This document shows, in pieces, positions 1 through 9,450 of a DNA stretch of 64,000 bases. Within the stretch, counting starts at the first letter, position 1; every line of letters starts with the position of its first letter. This stretch comes from Streptococcus oralis subsp. tigurinus AZ_3a (GTDB lineage Bacteria; Bacillota; Bacilli; Lactobacillales; Streptococcaceae), in assembly GCA_000344275.1 (NCBI GenBank), contig AORU01000003.1, positions 243,440-307,439 on the forward strand, given 5' to 3'. Made by a program: the position numbers and the translations under genes. Under the pieces are notes generated by a model. The model did no database searches. It saw only the letters and a list, made by a program, of their open reading frames with translations, and had not been told where the DNA came from.

Positions 1-1114
1 CAAGTTCACTGGCGATGATACCAGATAACTTAGCAACTTCAATCGAATGACGCAAGACATTTTGTCCATATGAAGTACGGAACTGCAAGCGTCCCATGAT
101 CTTCATCAAGTCTGGATGAAGGTTTGGCGCACCAATCTCATAGGCAGCAGCCTCACCGTATTCACGGATCTTATTGTCAATCTCTTGACGGTTTTTCTCC
201 ACCAACTCCTCGATACGAGCTGGGTGAATACGGCCATCCTTGAGCAACATTTCCATGGTCATACGAGCAATTTCACGACGAATCGGATCAAATCCTGACA
301 AGGTTACCACTTCTGGCGTATCGTCGATGATGACATCAACCCCTGTCAAACTTTCAAAGGTACGGATGTTTCGACCTTCGCGTCCGATAATGCGTCCCTT
401 CATGGTATCATCTGGTAGGTGAACTGTCGAGTTTGTTGACTCTGCTACATAGTCACCAGCGATACGCTGCATAGCCTGAACCAAGATATCTTTCGCAATC
501 TTGTCTGAACGTTCCTTCACTTCTTGCTCAGCCTCACGAATGCGGCTAGCAATTTCCTTGGTCAAGTTTTCCTTTGTCTGAGCCAAGATAATATCTCGAG
601 CCTCAGTTTGGGAAAGGGAGCCGATACGTTCCAGTTCAGCTTCTTTTTGTCTTTCGACTTCCTCTAATTGCTCTTCACGTGCATCAAGGTTTTTTGCTCT
701 ATCAGAAATACTTTGTTCTTTTTGTTCAAGTGTTTTTTCTTTGTTCGTCAAATTGTCATCTTTACGGTCAAGGCTCGTAGCTCTCTCCGTCAAACGACTT
801 TCAATTTGCTTAAGCTCCTGACGTTCTGACTTAAATTCAGCGTCCACTTCTTCACGGTATTTTCTGGCTTCCTCTTTGGCCTCCAATAGTGCTTCTTTTT
901 TAAGAGACTTGCTTTCGCTCTTGGCTTCATTTAGCAATAAATCCGCTTCGCGCTCAGCTTGTCCTCGTAAATTAGTTGCTTCTTGTTCAGCATTTAGAAG
1001 CATCAACTCTGCAGCCTCTTGAGATGATTTCATCTTAGCTGAGATGCTGACATATCCAATGACTAAACCAATGATGACGGCAAAAACAGCAATCGCAAGT
1101 GTCATGATTTCCAT
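1..1114 (-). CDS. rny: Ribonuclease Y (5' part of gene, truncated by window edge)
   Basis: Membrane-anchored endoribonuclease that initiates mRNA decay in Firmicutes. About 371 N-terminal residues are visible. They show an N-terminal transmembrane helix (residues 1-22), a long charged coiled coil (about 30-190, rich in E, K, R and Q), a KH RNA-binding domain with the loop [12 protein letters not shown] near residue 238, and the beginning of the HD domain (LRHSIEVAK near residue 351) at the window edge. The catalytic HD motif and the C-terminus lie outside the window. The start at 1114 is preceded by GAGGT. The family is about 520-540 aa, so roughly 160 residues are missing only because the window ends. 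The neighbouring hsd genes are probably inserted next to it. Confidence 0.97.
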   Translation of the reverse strand, partial: MEIMTLAIAVFAVIIGLVIGYVSISAKMKSSQEAAELMLLNAEQEATNLRGQAEREADLLLNEAKSESKSLKKEALLEAKEEARKYREEVDAEFKSERQELKQIESRLTERATSLDRKDDNLTNKEKTLEQKEQSISDRAKNLDAREEQLEEVERQKEAELERIGSLSQTEARDIILAQTKENLTKEIASRIREAEQEVKERSDKIAKDILVQAMQRIAGDYVAESTNSTVHLPDDTMKGRIIGREGRNIRTFESLTGVDVIIDDTPEVVTLSGFDPIRREIARMTMEMLLKDGRIHPARIEELVEKNRQEIDNKIREYGEAAAYEIGAPNLHPDLMKIMGRLQFRTSYGQNVLRHSIEVAKLSGIIASEL

Positions 1115-1225
1115 GTTTTTACCTCATTAAATTTGTTTATCGAATGACATACATTCCTTAATATTCTATCATAAAAAACCGATTTTCACAAACCCAAATT
1201 GAAGAGTTTTGTGTGAATTCTAGGA

Positions 1226-4204
1226 CTACAATTCTTCGGATCCCTTCAAACTTTTATACACATCATCAAAAAATATATTTGCTACTCTCTTCTTGAACGA
1301 ATCATTATTTAATAGAGCACCATATAAATCTTGACTCTGAGAGTACCCTTCTATCAAGGCATTATCAATTTCTTCTTCAAAGGCAAATACGAAATCTTCC
1401 CTAGAATTAACACGCGCAGATTGTTTAAGTCTTGGATTCTTTTTCATCAATTCACGAATCGAAACAGCTCCACTTAAGCCAACTTGCTGGTCAATGTTCA
1501 AATTTAACTGTTCGTTCATTTCGTCTAAGATTTCAGATAAATGTTTTTCTTGATCTCCAGTAACATCGCTCAAACTTGGTTTAGGAAGAGTTAATTCAGG
1601 CTGATATTCTAATTCAGAAACTGCCCTGAAAGAACCTGTTTGCTTATGTTTCATATAATCAACGACAATCTTATCTGCAATTGTAAAATCATTTCCTCCT
1701 AAACGAACATCAATCATCTTAACAAGACTTTGAAGATAGTTATATCGTTCGTGTAAAACCTCATTTTGATAAGCCGTTGCCTGAATCAAGAAAGTATACA
1801 TCCGAAGAAAACCGCGAATAACCTTTCGAATAGACAATTGTTCTTTTTCATCAAAGCGTTTCACTCTATCATAACCTTTATTCAACAAAGCGACCATCTT
1901 TTGTTTTTCTCTACTTGAACGTTTTTCTTGATATAAAAATTGATTAAACTCTTGAACCTCTTCGCTGTCCAGAATACCATATTCATCAATTTTACGATCC
2001 AACTTTAAGACATCACTAGGAGCAATGGTATCAGCCAAAATCGTCTCTCGATAGTAGGGAGCAAAGGCTGAGCGAATATCGTCGTAGGTATTTTTAAAAT
2101 CAAGGATAAATGTTTTCTTGTTATAACCTCTAAAAATCCGATTCAGGCGTGACAACGTCTGCACCGCAGCCACACTACGCAATTTTTTATCCACATACAT
2201 GGCAACCAACTTAGGTTGGTCAAAACCAGTCTGATACTTGTTCGCAACTATCAACACCTGATATGCATCAGTATCAAAACGTTCTTTTAAATGCTCTTCC
2301 TTAAACTGATTCATCTGAGATTCCGAGAACTCTCTCCCTAGATAATCAACCTTACCAGAAAAAGCAATCAAGGTACCAATACTGGTGATACTGTGGTCTC
2401 TAAAGTATTTCTCAAAAGCCAACTGATACTTGACCGCCACTTCGCGACCAGAGGTCACAAGCATGGCTTTTCCTTGACCCCCCAACTCTGCCATAATATC
2501 ATGACTGATAAAATGGTCCATGATAATTTCAACCTTTTGATTGATATTCTCATCAGATAATTCCACGAATTTAGCAATCTTACGCTTAGCAAGCGTGGTT
2601 TTTAGTTCAGGATCTTCTTCTACTACTTTATTAAGTTGGTAGTAGGTTTTATAAGTCGTATAGTTATCTAAGACATCTAGGATAAAACCTTCCTCTATAG
2701 CTTGCTTCATACTGTAGACATCAAAAGGGGCTTTAGAGCCATCGGGCTGTGTTGTACCAAACAACTGTAGGGTAGTTGCCTTAGGAGTTGCTGTAAAAGC
2801 AACGATTGAAACATTGTCTTGTTTTCCTGTACGCGCAATCTCCTGCTCAATGGCATCCGCAACTGTCACTTCCTGAATCTCATCAATGGTTCCATCCTCC
2901 GTATCCGTTTCAGTCAAGACCTGACTAACTGAACTCATGTAGGAGCCTGTCGTTGAATTATGGGCTTCATCAATCAGAATGGCAAATTTCTTTTTCGCAG
3001 TATTCCCTACAGACATCCAATTGGATTGGTTAATCTGGGCAAACTTATGGATAGTCGTTGCAATGATCTTTGTGTTCCCAGCAATGGCATCAGCTAAATC
3101 ACTAGATGTCTCTCGATCACCCATCACCTTCACAACACCGTTCTTATGATTAATCTGTCTAACAGCATCTTGTAACTGACGGTCTACTACTATACGGTCT
3201 GTGACAATTAAAACTGTATCGACGATATTTCTATTTTGGTCATCATGAAGTGAAACCAGACTATGAGCTAACCATGCTATGGTATTGGTTTTACCGGAAC
3301 CAGCCGAATGCTGAATCAGATAATTGCTGTCAGTATGGTTGACTTTCATGTCTTCTAGGAGACGGCTAACAGCTCTTCGCTGATGGTACCTAGGAAAAAT
3401 CAGTGTTCTCTTTTTATGATCATTCTTATCAATCTCAAAGAAGATAAAACTTTCAATCAGCTGAAGAATACTATCCTTGGTCAATACATCAAGCCACAAG
3501 TACTCTGTATCTACACCATTAGGGTTGTGAGGATTGCCACTCCCCATATCAATACCTTCCCCTTTCCCCATATTAAAGGGAAGGAAGTAGGTCTCTTGAC
3601 CCTTCAACTGGGTTGTCATGTAGATTTCCATAGTATCTACAGCAAAGGAAGCTAAGACTCCCTGCTCAAAACGAAAGAGACGATTATTAGGATTGCGACC
3701 TTTGAGTTGTTTGATGGCATCCTGAACTGACTGACCACTAGGATTAAACTTGAGCTCGATGGCAAATAGCGCTAATCCATTGATAAAGATAACAAGGTCA
3801 ATGCGGCCGCCCTCTTCATAAACCACTTCCTCAATTACCGACAAACGATTGGCCTTATATTGCTGAACAGCTTTTTCATTAAAACTAGTAGCAGGTTTAC
3901 GATAGAGGAGGCGCAGTTGCTTGTTTTCAATAAAGACTCCCTCTTTTAAGGCGAACAAAAAACCACCCTTGACGATTTCTTTATTGATGAGAGTGATAAT
4001 CGTCTCCTTGCTCAGTTTTTTAAGGAGATAATCCATGGTCTCTTCCTGAGTCTCCATCAGAAAATCCCATAGGAGTTCCTCATCCATGGCTAATCGAGGA
4101 TTGTACTGAGCAGCATCCCGCTGGCTATAACCATTTTTTTCTTTTAAGTCTTTGATAATCCACTGCTGGAAATCATAGCGCTCCTTCAAGCCCAAATTTG
4201 CCAT
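1226..4204 (-). CDS. hsdR: Type I restriction enzyme R subunit (HsdR)
   Basis: Motor and nuclease subunit of a Type I restriction-modification complex. It translocates unmodified DNA using ATP and cleaves it at a distance. The 992-aa length is typical. The N-terminal PD-(D/E)XK nuclease core is seen as DLVIFINGLALFAIELK (Glu-x-Lys near residue 146). SF2 helicase motifs follow: HSAGSGKTNT (Walker A, near 297), LIDEAHNS (DEAH-type box, near 408), AFTATP (motif III), and QTLSRLNRIFRG (motif VI). It is the last gene of the operon, 46 bp after a small membrane-protein gene that is not part of a standard hsd locus. All signature motifs look intact, so the enzyme should be active. Confidence 0.96.
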   Translation of the reverse strand: MANLGLKERYDFQQWIIKDLKEKNGYSQRDAAQYNPRLAMDEELLWDFLMETQEETMDYLLKKLSKETIITLINKEIVKGGFLFALKEGVFIENKQLRLLYRKPATSFNEKAVQQYKANRLSVIEEVVYEEGGRIDLVIFINGLALFAIELKFNPSGQSVQDAIKQLKGRNPNNRLFRFEQGVLASFAVDTMEIYMTTQLKGQETYFLPFNMGKGEGIDMGSGNPHNPNGVDTEYLWLDVLTKDSILQLIESFIFFEIDKNDHKKRTLIFPRYHQRRAVSRLLEDMKVNHTDSNYLIQHSAGSGKTNTIAWLAHSLVSLHDDQNRNIVDTVLIVTDRIVVDRQLQDAVRQINHKNGVVKVMGDRETSSDLADAIAGNTKIIATTIHKFAQINQSNWMSVGNTAKKKFAILIDEAHNSTTGSYMSSVSQVLTETDTEDGTIDEIQEVTVADAIEQEIARTGKQDNVSIVAFTATPKATTLQLFGTTQPDGSKAPFDVYSMKQAIEEGFILDVLDNYTTYKTYYQLNKVVEEDPELKTTLAKRKIAKFVELSDENINQKVEIIMDHFISHDIMAELGGQGKAMLVTSGREVAVKYQLAFEKYFRDHSITSIGTLIAFSGKVDYLGREFSESQMNQFKEEHLKERFDTDAYQVLIVANKYQTGFDQPKLVAMYVDKKLRSVAAVQTLSRLNRIFRGYNKKTFILDFKNTYDDIRSAFAPYYRETILADTIAPSDVLKLDRKIDEYGILDSEEVQEFNQFLYQEKRSSREKQKMVALLNKGYDRVKRFDEKEQLSIRKVIRGFLRMYTFLIQATAYQNEVLHERYNYLQSLVKMIDVRLGGNDFTIADKIVVDYMKHKQTGSFRAVSELEYQPELTLPKPSLSDVTGDQEKHLSEILDEMNEQLNLNIDQQVGLSGAVSIRELMKKNPRLKQSARVNSREDFVFAFEEEIDNALIEGYSQSQDLYGALLNNDSFKKRVANIFFDDVYKSLKGSEEL

Positions 4205-4250
4205 AGTTTCTCACTTTCTAATATTTACTAAAATTTTATCTTCCTTATGC

Positions 4251-4745
4251 TTAGATATCATTATTTCCCGTCATTTTTCTTCTTTCTTTCTCAGAATCTA
4301 TAGTAATTTTCAATATTTTTCTAAACGCCTTTATTAAATCACATAGCGATAATACAAAAAACGTTAATAATCCAATAAATATAGAGAGAGTTACACGTAA
4401 AACATCATTAGTGCTACTTGGTTCTTGAGCAAGAAAAAAAGAAGGAAAAATTGTTAATATAAAGGATAATAACGATAGATCAAATAGTCTTTCTATTATC
4501 AATAAATCTACATTAAGACTTTTTAATTTTTTTATAAATCGATTTGTTGCAAAAAATGATGTTATTCCAAATGCAGCAACTAATACACCTGATATAAAAA
4601 TAAAAACATTTTGGATAGATGATACGAATTCAACATAATTATGGATAACACTTAATTGAAGTTGGGAATGAAAAACATAGAAAGATACTATTAAAGAGAT
4701 TATTAAAAATAAATATTCCTTGTATTTTCTAATCTTTGAAAGCAA
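4251..4745 (-). CDS. Four-helix membrane protein, RexB-like candidate
   Basis: A 164-aa hydrophobic protein with four predicted membrane segments (about residues 11-27, 46-66, 88-106 and 116-138), a short basic N-terminus and a charged C-terminal tail. The start is a TTG at 4745, supported by AAGGAAGGA seven bases upstream. It overlaps the end of the preceding gene by 17 bp, and there is no ATG before the second half of the protein, so the two genes look translationally coupled. Size, topology, a basic loop after helix 2, and position directly behind a 283-aa soluble protein resemble RexB of phage lambda (144 aa, four helices), a channel that depolarises the infected cell. This is inference from features, not a proven match. 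Kiwa KwaA is an alternative, but there the membrane gene comes first. It sits inside an hsd operon. Confidence 0.6.
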   Translation of the reverse strand: MLSKIRKYKEYLFLIISLIVSFYVFHSQLQLSVIHNYVEFVSSIQNVFIFISGVLVAAFGITSFFATNRFIKKLKSLNVDLLIIERLFDLSLLSFILTIFPSFFLAQEPSSTNDVLRVTLSIFIGLLTFFVLSLCDLIKAFRKILKITIDSEKERRKMTGNNDI

Positions 4746-5580
4746 CTAAATATCCTTCCTTCTCTTTGTATGCTTTTTCCAGTTTATCGTAAATAATATC
4801 ATTATCAATATCTTCTATGTAATATTTTTCATAATAGTTCAACTTATGATTTACTAAATCTATTATCTCAGAATCACCATAGACAGACATAGTTCTTATC
4901 TTTACATTTTGATTATCTTTATAAGAACAAAATTCGTCTATTGCACGTTTCAGTCTATTTTTATTTAAATCGGTTCCCTTAATCCTCATTTCCATGCTTT
5001 TTGCCGACATTTCTTTAGCAAATTCAACACCACTATTAATATCTTTCACTTGATCTGAGAATAATGATAAATTGTCCGGAATTGCAATTGAGAAAACAAC
5101 ATCATGAATATGTCGCATCTTATCTAGATTTTCAGTGGCATACTTATCCTTTATGATAACAAATTCAAATTCTTTATAATCAATTCCGACCTTTAAAGCT
5201 ATAAATCTTCTTAATTCTTCTATTGTAGTTTGCGATTTCCCTCTTTTCTGAAGCAAAATGCTATTTTTAAAATCATACAAAAATTGAGCATCATTAGCTA
5301 TTCCTTCGGTATCTTCTTTTTCCACAATATCTCTATTTTGAGTCTGAATATCATCAATTTGAATATCTTGCTCCAAATTAACCTTTGCAATAGTAAATAC
5401 TATATACGTATCTGTTTTACGAATATCATTGCGTAAATAATACGATAGATTTCCAATAGATTCAGTAACCAATGATACTGCTGGATTAAGACTCGCAAAA
5501 AATGCATTAATCTTTGATACTGCATTTGTTTTAGAAACAGCTTTATAAAAAAGACACTTGAATTCTCGTTCTACAAGCAT
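4729..5580 (-). CDS. Soluble accessory protein in hsd operon, RexA-like candidate
   Basis: A 283-aa protein without membrane segments or any motif I can assign with certainty. It starts directly behind hsdS with an excellent AAGGAGGG ribosome site lying inside the end of hsdS. The N-terminal pattern (FYKAVSKTN then INAFFASLN), the central linker, and a basic region around MRIKGTDLNKNRLKRAIDE recall the overall layout of lambda RexA (279 aa), the cytosolic DNA-binding sensor that works with RexB. Gene order (soluble then four-helix membrane protein) and both lengths also fit. Function is inferred only. It could instead be a KwaB-like or an unrelated accessory defence protein. Base composition is AT-rich compared with flanking hsdM and hsdR, suggesting separate acquisition. 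Confidence 0.6.
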   Translation of the reverse strand: MLVEREFKCLFYKAVSKTNAVSKINAFFASLNPAVSLVTESIGNLSYYLRNDIRKTDTYIVFTIAKVNLEQDIQIDDIQTQNRDIVEKEDTEGIANDAQFLYDFKNSILLQKRGKSQTTIEELRRFIALKVGIDYKEFEFVIIKDKYATENLDKMRHIHDVVFSIAIPDNLSLFSDQVKDINSGVEFAKEMSAKSMEMRIKGTDLNKNRLKRAIDEFCSYKDNQNVKIRTMSVYGDSEIIDLVNHKLNYYEKYYIEDIDNDIIYDKLEKAYKEKEGYLVAFKD

Positions 5581-6882
5581 TTATACCCTCCTTTTCCCTG
5601 TCACATAATCATAAATAAGAGTTTGTCGTTGTTTATTAATATTTTTAATTTGCTCGTTCTTGATGGCAATCATTTTATTTATTTGCCCTATTTTTTTATC
5701 TAAATACTCTACGATTGCTTCCTGAACAACACGATTTGGTAGTATAATTTTCAGCGAAGATAGATACTGGTTATTTATAATTGGTACAATCGTGTAAAGT
5801 GCTGTCTCTCTAATATATTGACCACTTGAAAACATCAAATAAGCTAGATACTTTGGAAAGATTTGTCCTGTCACTTTCAACGCTGTGATTTGTTGATTTG
5901 AATACGAATGATTTTCCGAATAACCAACTTTACCAATACTTGCAATACCAACAACTAAAATTGTCTTTTCAGGATACACTGATAATTTTTGTTGGTTGAC
6001 GACTTCACTTGTGATATAGTTCTCAGCACTAGTTAAATCGACGGATTCATCTGAAAAATCTCCTGGTTTAAACCAACGAACACCTTTCCTTTCTTGGTTT
6101 ACACCTATAGATTGAGGTGGAGTAGTACCCGTTTGAAAATCTACATAATCTTTCAACCTTTTCACTCCCCACCCTTGAGGCACCTGTCCGATCCAGTCAA
6201 TACCTGAATCTTTCATTGGGACTGTTTTATCCAGTCCTTTTGTGACGGTCTCATAAATCAAGCTAGCTCGGTAGTCTTTGAGTTTTTGAATTTGCTCCTC
6301 CAGTAGATTTTTTACCTTATTCAGCTGGGCAGTTTTCTTGTCTAGAACCTCTACAATTTTTTGCTGCTCCGATACAGGGGGTAGGGTAACTTTTATTCTT
6401 TCTATAACCCCCATTCCTATATTTTGTTGAGTTCCAAAAGACCAATTAAATTCTACTTGGGATTTAAACAGAGTAGATAACAAATAAAAATAAATGTATT
6501 TTTGAATAGCTAATGTTTTATTACATCTAATTAAAGCTAATGGAGACCAAATATCAAAAATCTCATCCGTATTGACTATACCAACATTTCCTGTTGTTGC
6601 TCCGGATTTTACGATAAAAATATCATCTTTTTTTGGTGAAATTTTTTTCTTAAAACGTTCATGATCTTTTAATGAAATATATCCACGCTTATAATTAAAA
6701 TCCAAAACGCCATCTTTTACAGCTTCTGCAGATAAAAATGGGATTCCTGTATCAAATAATACTGGTGTTTCATGCGGTCCATCAGTAACAGGCGTCTCTA
6801 CTATATGCTTTATTGGTCTTACTCTCCATTCTTCTGGTATCTGTCCGATCCAGTCAATGCCACTCTCTTTCATCCTAGTCAT
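5581..6882 (-). CDS. hsdS: Type I restriction-modification specificity subunit (HsdS)
   Basis: DNA-recognition subunit that binds HsdM and HsdR and sets the target sequence. The 433 residues form two target-recognition half-domains. The first starts with KESGIDWIGQIPEEW at residue 5, and the second with KDSGIDWIGQVPQGW near residue 224. Each half is followed by a conserved coiled-coil spacer (EQQKIVEVLDKKTAQLNK and AIVEYLDKKIGQINKMI). The start overlaps the end of hsdM by 8 bp and is preceded by GGAGG. There is no second, silent hsdS copy or tyrosine recombinase nearby, so this locus does not look like a shuffling phase-variable system. The next gene starts immediately after the stop. Confidence 0.95.
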   Translation of the reverse strand: MTRMKESGIDWIGQIPEEWRVRPIKHIVETPVTDGPHETPVLFDTGIPFLSAEAVKDGVLDFNYKRGYISLKDHERFKKKISPKKDDIFIVKSGATTGNVGIVNTDEIFDIWSPLALIRCNKTLAIQKYIYFYLLSTLFKSQVEFNWSFGTQQNIGMGVIERIKVTLPPVSEQQKIVEVLDKKTAQLNKVKNLLEEQIQKLKDYRASLIYETVTKGLDKTVPMKDSGIDWIGQVPQGWGVKRLKDYVDFQTGTTPPQSIGVNQERKGVRWFKPGDFSDESVDLTSAENYITSEVVNQQKLSVYPEKTILVVGIASIGKVGYSENHSYSNQQITALKVTGQIFPKYLAYLMFSSGQYIRETALYTIVPIINNQYLSSLKIILPNRVVQEAIVEYLDKKIGQINKMIAIKNEQIKNINKQRQTLIYDYVTGKRRV

Positions 6883-8983
6883 GTTTTAGTTCCTCCAAGA
6901 GAGTCTGTAGTTCAGCTTCGAAGTCATAGAACTCTGCCAAGAGCTTTTCTGCACTTTCTGGTGCTTGGTAGTGATAGAAATAGCGGGTAAAAGGAATCTC
7001 AGCTCCATAGCCCTTTTCTTCATCAAACCAGTAGTGGGCGTCAGGTACATGGGGATAAACCTCACGAGCAAAGTAGTCTTCAACATCCTCTGTCAGCTTG
7101 ACGATTTCACTATCCTTGGTGGTCTTATCATAGACAATCCCTCCAGCAATCTCATTTGGCTTGTCTTTCTTCTTAGTACGGATGACTTTTGCTGTCTTGT
7201 CCATTTCACTCATGGCTAGAGCTAGCGCATTGATATTCGCAGGCGTTACCTTGATGTCTCCCAACAAGTCCTTAATGACTTGGACAAAGCTTTCAAAGTT
7301 AGGATAACTGTCATCCGTGATTCCCCCACGAAGAGCATCTAAGATAGCTTCTTGCTTGACCTTCCCAGCTTCAAAGCCTTGTAATTTTTTCTCATCCTTG
7401 GTTGAGCGTGGTTCCATCTCTAGCAATTCTTGATACTGGTACTCATCAAATAGTTTAGCTAGGAAAGGAACGCTTTTGGCCTTCTCAATGGTTTCTTCAG
7501 TAATCCAGCCACGACGTTGCAGAGGTTGCATGACTGTATATTCTCGGTAGAGAAACTCATTCTTATCAAAAATTTTCACATGGTCATTTTCTTTGAAATC
7601 ATCATACCATTTGAGGATCTGGCGGATATTATCTTGAGACAATTCACGACGTTTTTGTCCGAGTGACTTACGCAAAGGGACAAACTCCTCTGTCGCATCG
7701 ATAAACTGGACCTTGTTTTGACGCTCAGGAGATTTATTTTTATTGTAAATCCAGATATAAATTCCAATCCCTGTATTGTAGAAAAACTGTCCTGGGAGGG
7801 CAATAATAGCTTCTAGTAAGTCATTCTCAAGAATGTAACGACGAATCTGACTCTCCCCAGATGAAGTACCACCAGAAAAGAGAGGAGAGCCATTTGAAAT
7901 GATAGCAGCTCGACCATTTTCTTCTAATTTAGCTAAACCATGAAGATGGAACAGAAGTTGGGCATCGCCACTTCCCGGAGTCGCTACAAAACGTCCTTGT
8001 TGACCTTCTGTACTCTCAAAGAGATTATGGTCTCTTTTAACTGCGTCTTCTACGCCATCATCTGCATCTTTCCCGCCCCAGGATTGACCAAAAGGAGGAT
8101 TGGCAATGACAAAACTCATCTTCTTATCTGGGAATGGATCCGGATCTTTTAATGTATCGGTCTTCACGAAATAGTCCGAGTCTTCCTGACGAATCAACAT
8201 ATCCGCTTGCCCAATCCCGAAAGTCTCAGGTAAAACTTCCTGACCAAAGAGTCGGACAGTGGCTCCGGTATCGAGCTTACGGATGTAACTTTTGGCTGTC
8301 GCTAGCATACCACCTGTCCCAGCAGCCATATCTAAGATTTTCAACTCTTTTTTATCGACAAATAATTCTTCATTGGCTTCGATCAAGAGCAGATTGGACA
8401 TTAGAGCAATAACTTCACGAGGCGTATAGTGGGAACCTGCTTCCTCATTTTCAGAAAAACGACGGATAATATCCTCGAACATATAGCCCATCACCATAGA
8501 ATCCACAGAACTTGGGGATAAATCAATCTGAGAAAATTTCTTAATCACTGTAAAAAGACGTCCAGACTGTGCAAGTGTGTGAACCTGTTCTTTAAACTTA
8601 AGGTTTTCGATAATGTCCTTCACACGACAAGAATAACCATCTAGGTAGTCGATGAAATTTTCTTCTATCGCATTGGGATCATTTTGGAGATTTTCAAGAG
8701 TGAAAGAGCTGGTATTATAGTATTTGTAGCCAGATTTACTCTCAAGAACCTTCTCGGGTGTATTGGGATTTGACTTATAAAGTGCAACTACTTCGTCTTT
8801 CGTTGGCAATAAAGCAGCTTCTAATCGAGTCAAGACAAACATCGGAATGATAACATCTCGATACTTATCTGCACGGTAAGCTCCACGTAAGGTATTGGCA
8901 ATCGACCAAACTGCATTGACTACATTTGAAATCTGAACATCGTTCGACTGGAATAGCGGTAGTTTTTCTTTGAAATTAGACAT
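6875..8983 (-). CDS. hsdM: Type I restriction-modification DNA methyltransferase (HsdM)
   Basis: Adenine-N6 methyltransferase subunit of the Type I complex. The 702 residues contain an N-terminal helical HsdM domain, the SAM-binding motif I as DMAAGTGGML (near residue 218), and the catalytic motif IV as NPPFGQSW (near 295), the usual N-PP-F/Y form of adenine methylases. It is longer than classical HsdM proteins of about 500-540 aa, with an extended C-terminal part after residue about 500. It is the first gene of the operon. A ribosome site (AGGAGA) precedes the ATG, and an extended -10 lies 37 bp upstream. Confidence 0.96.
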   Translation of the reverse strand: MSNFKEKLPLFQSNDVQISNVVNAVWSIANTLRGAYRADKYRDVIIPMFVLTRLEAALLPTKDEVVALYKSNPNTPEKVLESKSGYKYYNTSSFTLENLQNDPNAIEENFIDYLDGYSCRVKDIIENLKFKEQVHTLAQSGRLFTVIKKFSQIDLSPSSVDSMVMGYMFEDIIRRFSENEEAGSHYTPREVIALMSNLLLIEANEELFVDKKELKILDMAAGTGGMLATAKSYIRKLDTGATVRLFGQEVLPETFGIGQADMLIRQEDSDYFVKTDTLKDPDPFPDKKMSFVIANPPFGQSWGGKDADDGVEDAVKRDHNLFESTEGQQGRFVATPGSGDAQLLFHLHGLAKLEENGRAAIISNGSPLFSGGTSSGESQIRRYILENDLLEAIIALPGQFFYNTGIGIYIWIYNKNKSPERQNKVQFIDATEEFVPLRKSLGQKRRELSQDNIRQILKWYDDFKENDHVKIFDKNEFLYREYTVMQPLQRRGWITEETIEKAKSVPFLAKLFDEYQYQELLEMEPRSTKDEKKLQGFEAGKVKQEAILDALRGGITDDSYPNFESFVQVIKDLLGDIKVTPANINALALAMSEMDKTAKVIRTKKKDKPNEIAGGIVYDKTTKDSEIVKLTEDVEDYFAREVYPHVPDAHYWFDEEKGYGAEIPFTRYFYHYQAPESAEKLLAEFYDFEAELQTLLEELKHD

Positions 8984-9019
8984 TTGCTTCTCCTGTTTTT
9001 ATTATTAACAATTCTCTTC

Positions 9020-9025
9020 ATTATA
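9020..9025 (-). promoter_or_regulatory. Extended -10 promoter of the hsd operon
   Basis: Read on the minus strand, the bases TGG-TATAAT form an extended -10 that ends 37 bp before the hsdM start. No good -35 hexamer is present at 16-18 bp spacing. It is the only obvious promoter in the 209 bp between yoeB and hsdM. Confidence 0.65.
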
Positions 9026-9165
9026 CCACAAAATAAGAGTCATAAAGCGGATTCAAGAGACAAGAATCTAATTATTATACTAATAATTTTTCACTGATTT
9101 CTTAACTTAGGAAATCTATCATTTCCCAACAACTTTATCTTCAATTTGCTAGCTAAAATTTCTAA

Positions 9166-9190
9166 AATAAAAAAACCTACCTCCCAGTAG
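9166..9190 (-). terminator. Terminator of yefM-yoeB
   Basis: On the minus strand a short stem (CTACT paired with GGTAG) is followed by a run of seven T just after the yoeB stop codon. Nearly the same sequence follows tmcAL at 9813-9836. Confidence 0.55.
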
Positions 9191-9192
9191 AC

Positions 9193-9447
9193 TTAGTAAT
9201 GATCTTTGAAGGACAAGAAAGCCACGCTATCCCCATCTATCATATAAATCAAGCGATTTTCTGCATCAACACGACGTGACCAGGCTCCTTGGTAGTCATA
9301 CTTGAGTGGTTCTGGTTTCCCCATTCCTACAAAAGGATCGCGTTGAATATCCTTGATTAATTTATTGATTCTTTTTAATGTCTTCTTATCTTGGTTTTGC
9401 CAATAGCAATAATCCACCCAGGCATCTTCTGTAAACTTGAGCAGCAT
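9193..9447 (-). CDS. yoeB: YoeB-type mRNA interferase toxin
   Basis: Ribosome-dependent endoribonuclease toxin of the RelE superfamily. It cleaves translated mRNA at the A site when released from YefM. The 84 residues match the family length. The catalytic residues known from E. coli YoeB fall at the same positions: Glu46, Arg65, and the C-terminal His83-Tyr84. The gene follows the antitoxin by 3 bp and shares its promoter. It looks intact and functional. Confidence 0.94.
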   Translation of the reverse strand: MLLKFTEDAWVDYCYWQNQDKKTLKRINKLIKDIQRDPFVGMGKPEPLKYDYQGAWSRRVDAENRLIYMIDGDSVAFLSFKDHY

Positions 9448-9450
9448 TTC

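Noticed and set aside
4251..5580. Kiwa (KwaA/KwaB) as first choice for the two-gene insert
   Set aside because: In Kiwa the membrane gene comes first; here the soluble gene is first and sizes fit RexA/RexB better. Kept only as an alternative.
5581..6882. Phase-variable hsdS shuffling system
   Set aside because: There is a single hsdS, no second partial hsdS, no inverted target-recognition repeats and no recombinase gene nearby.
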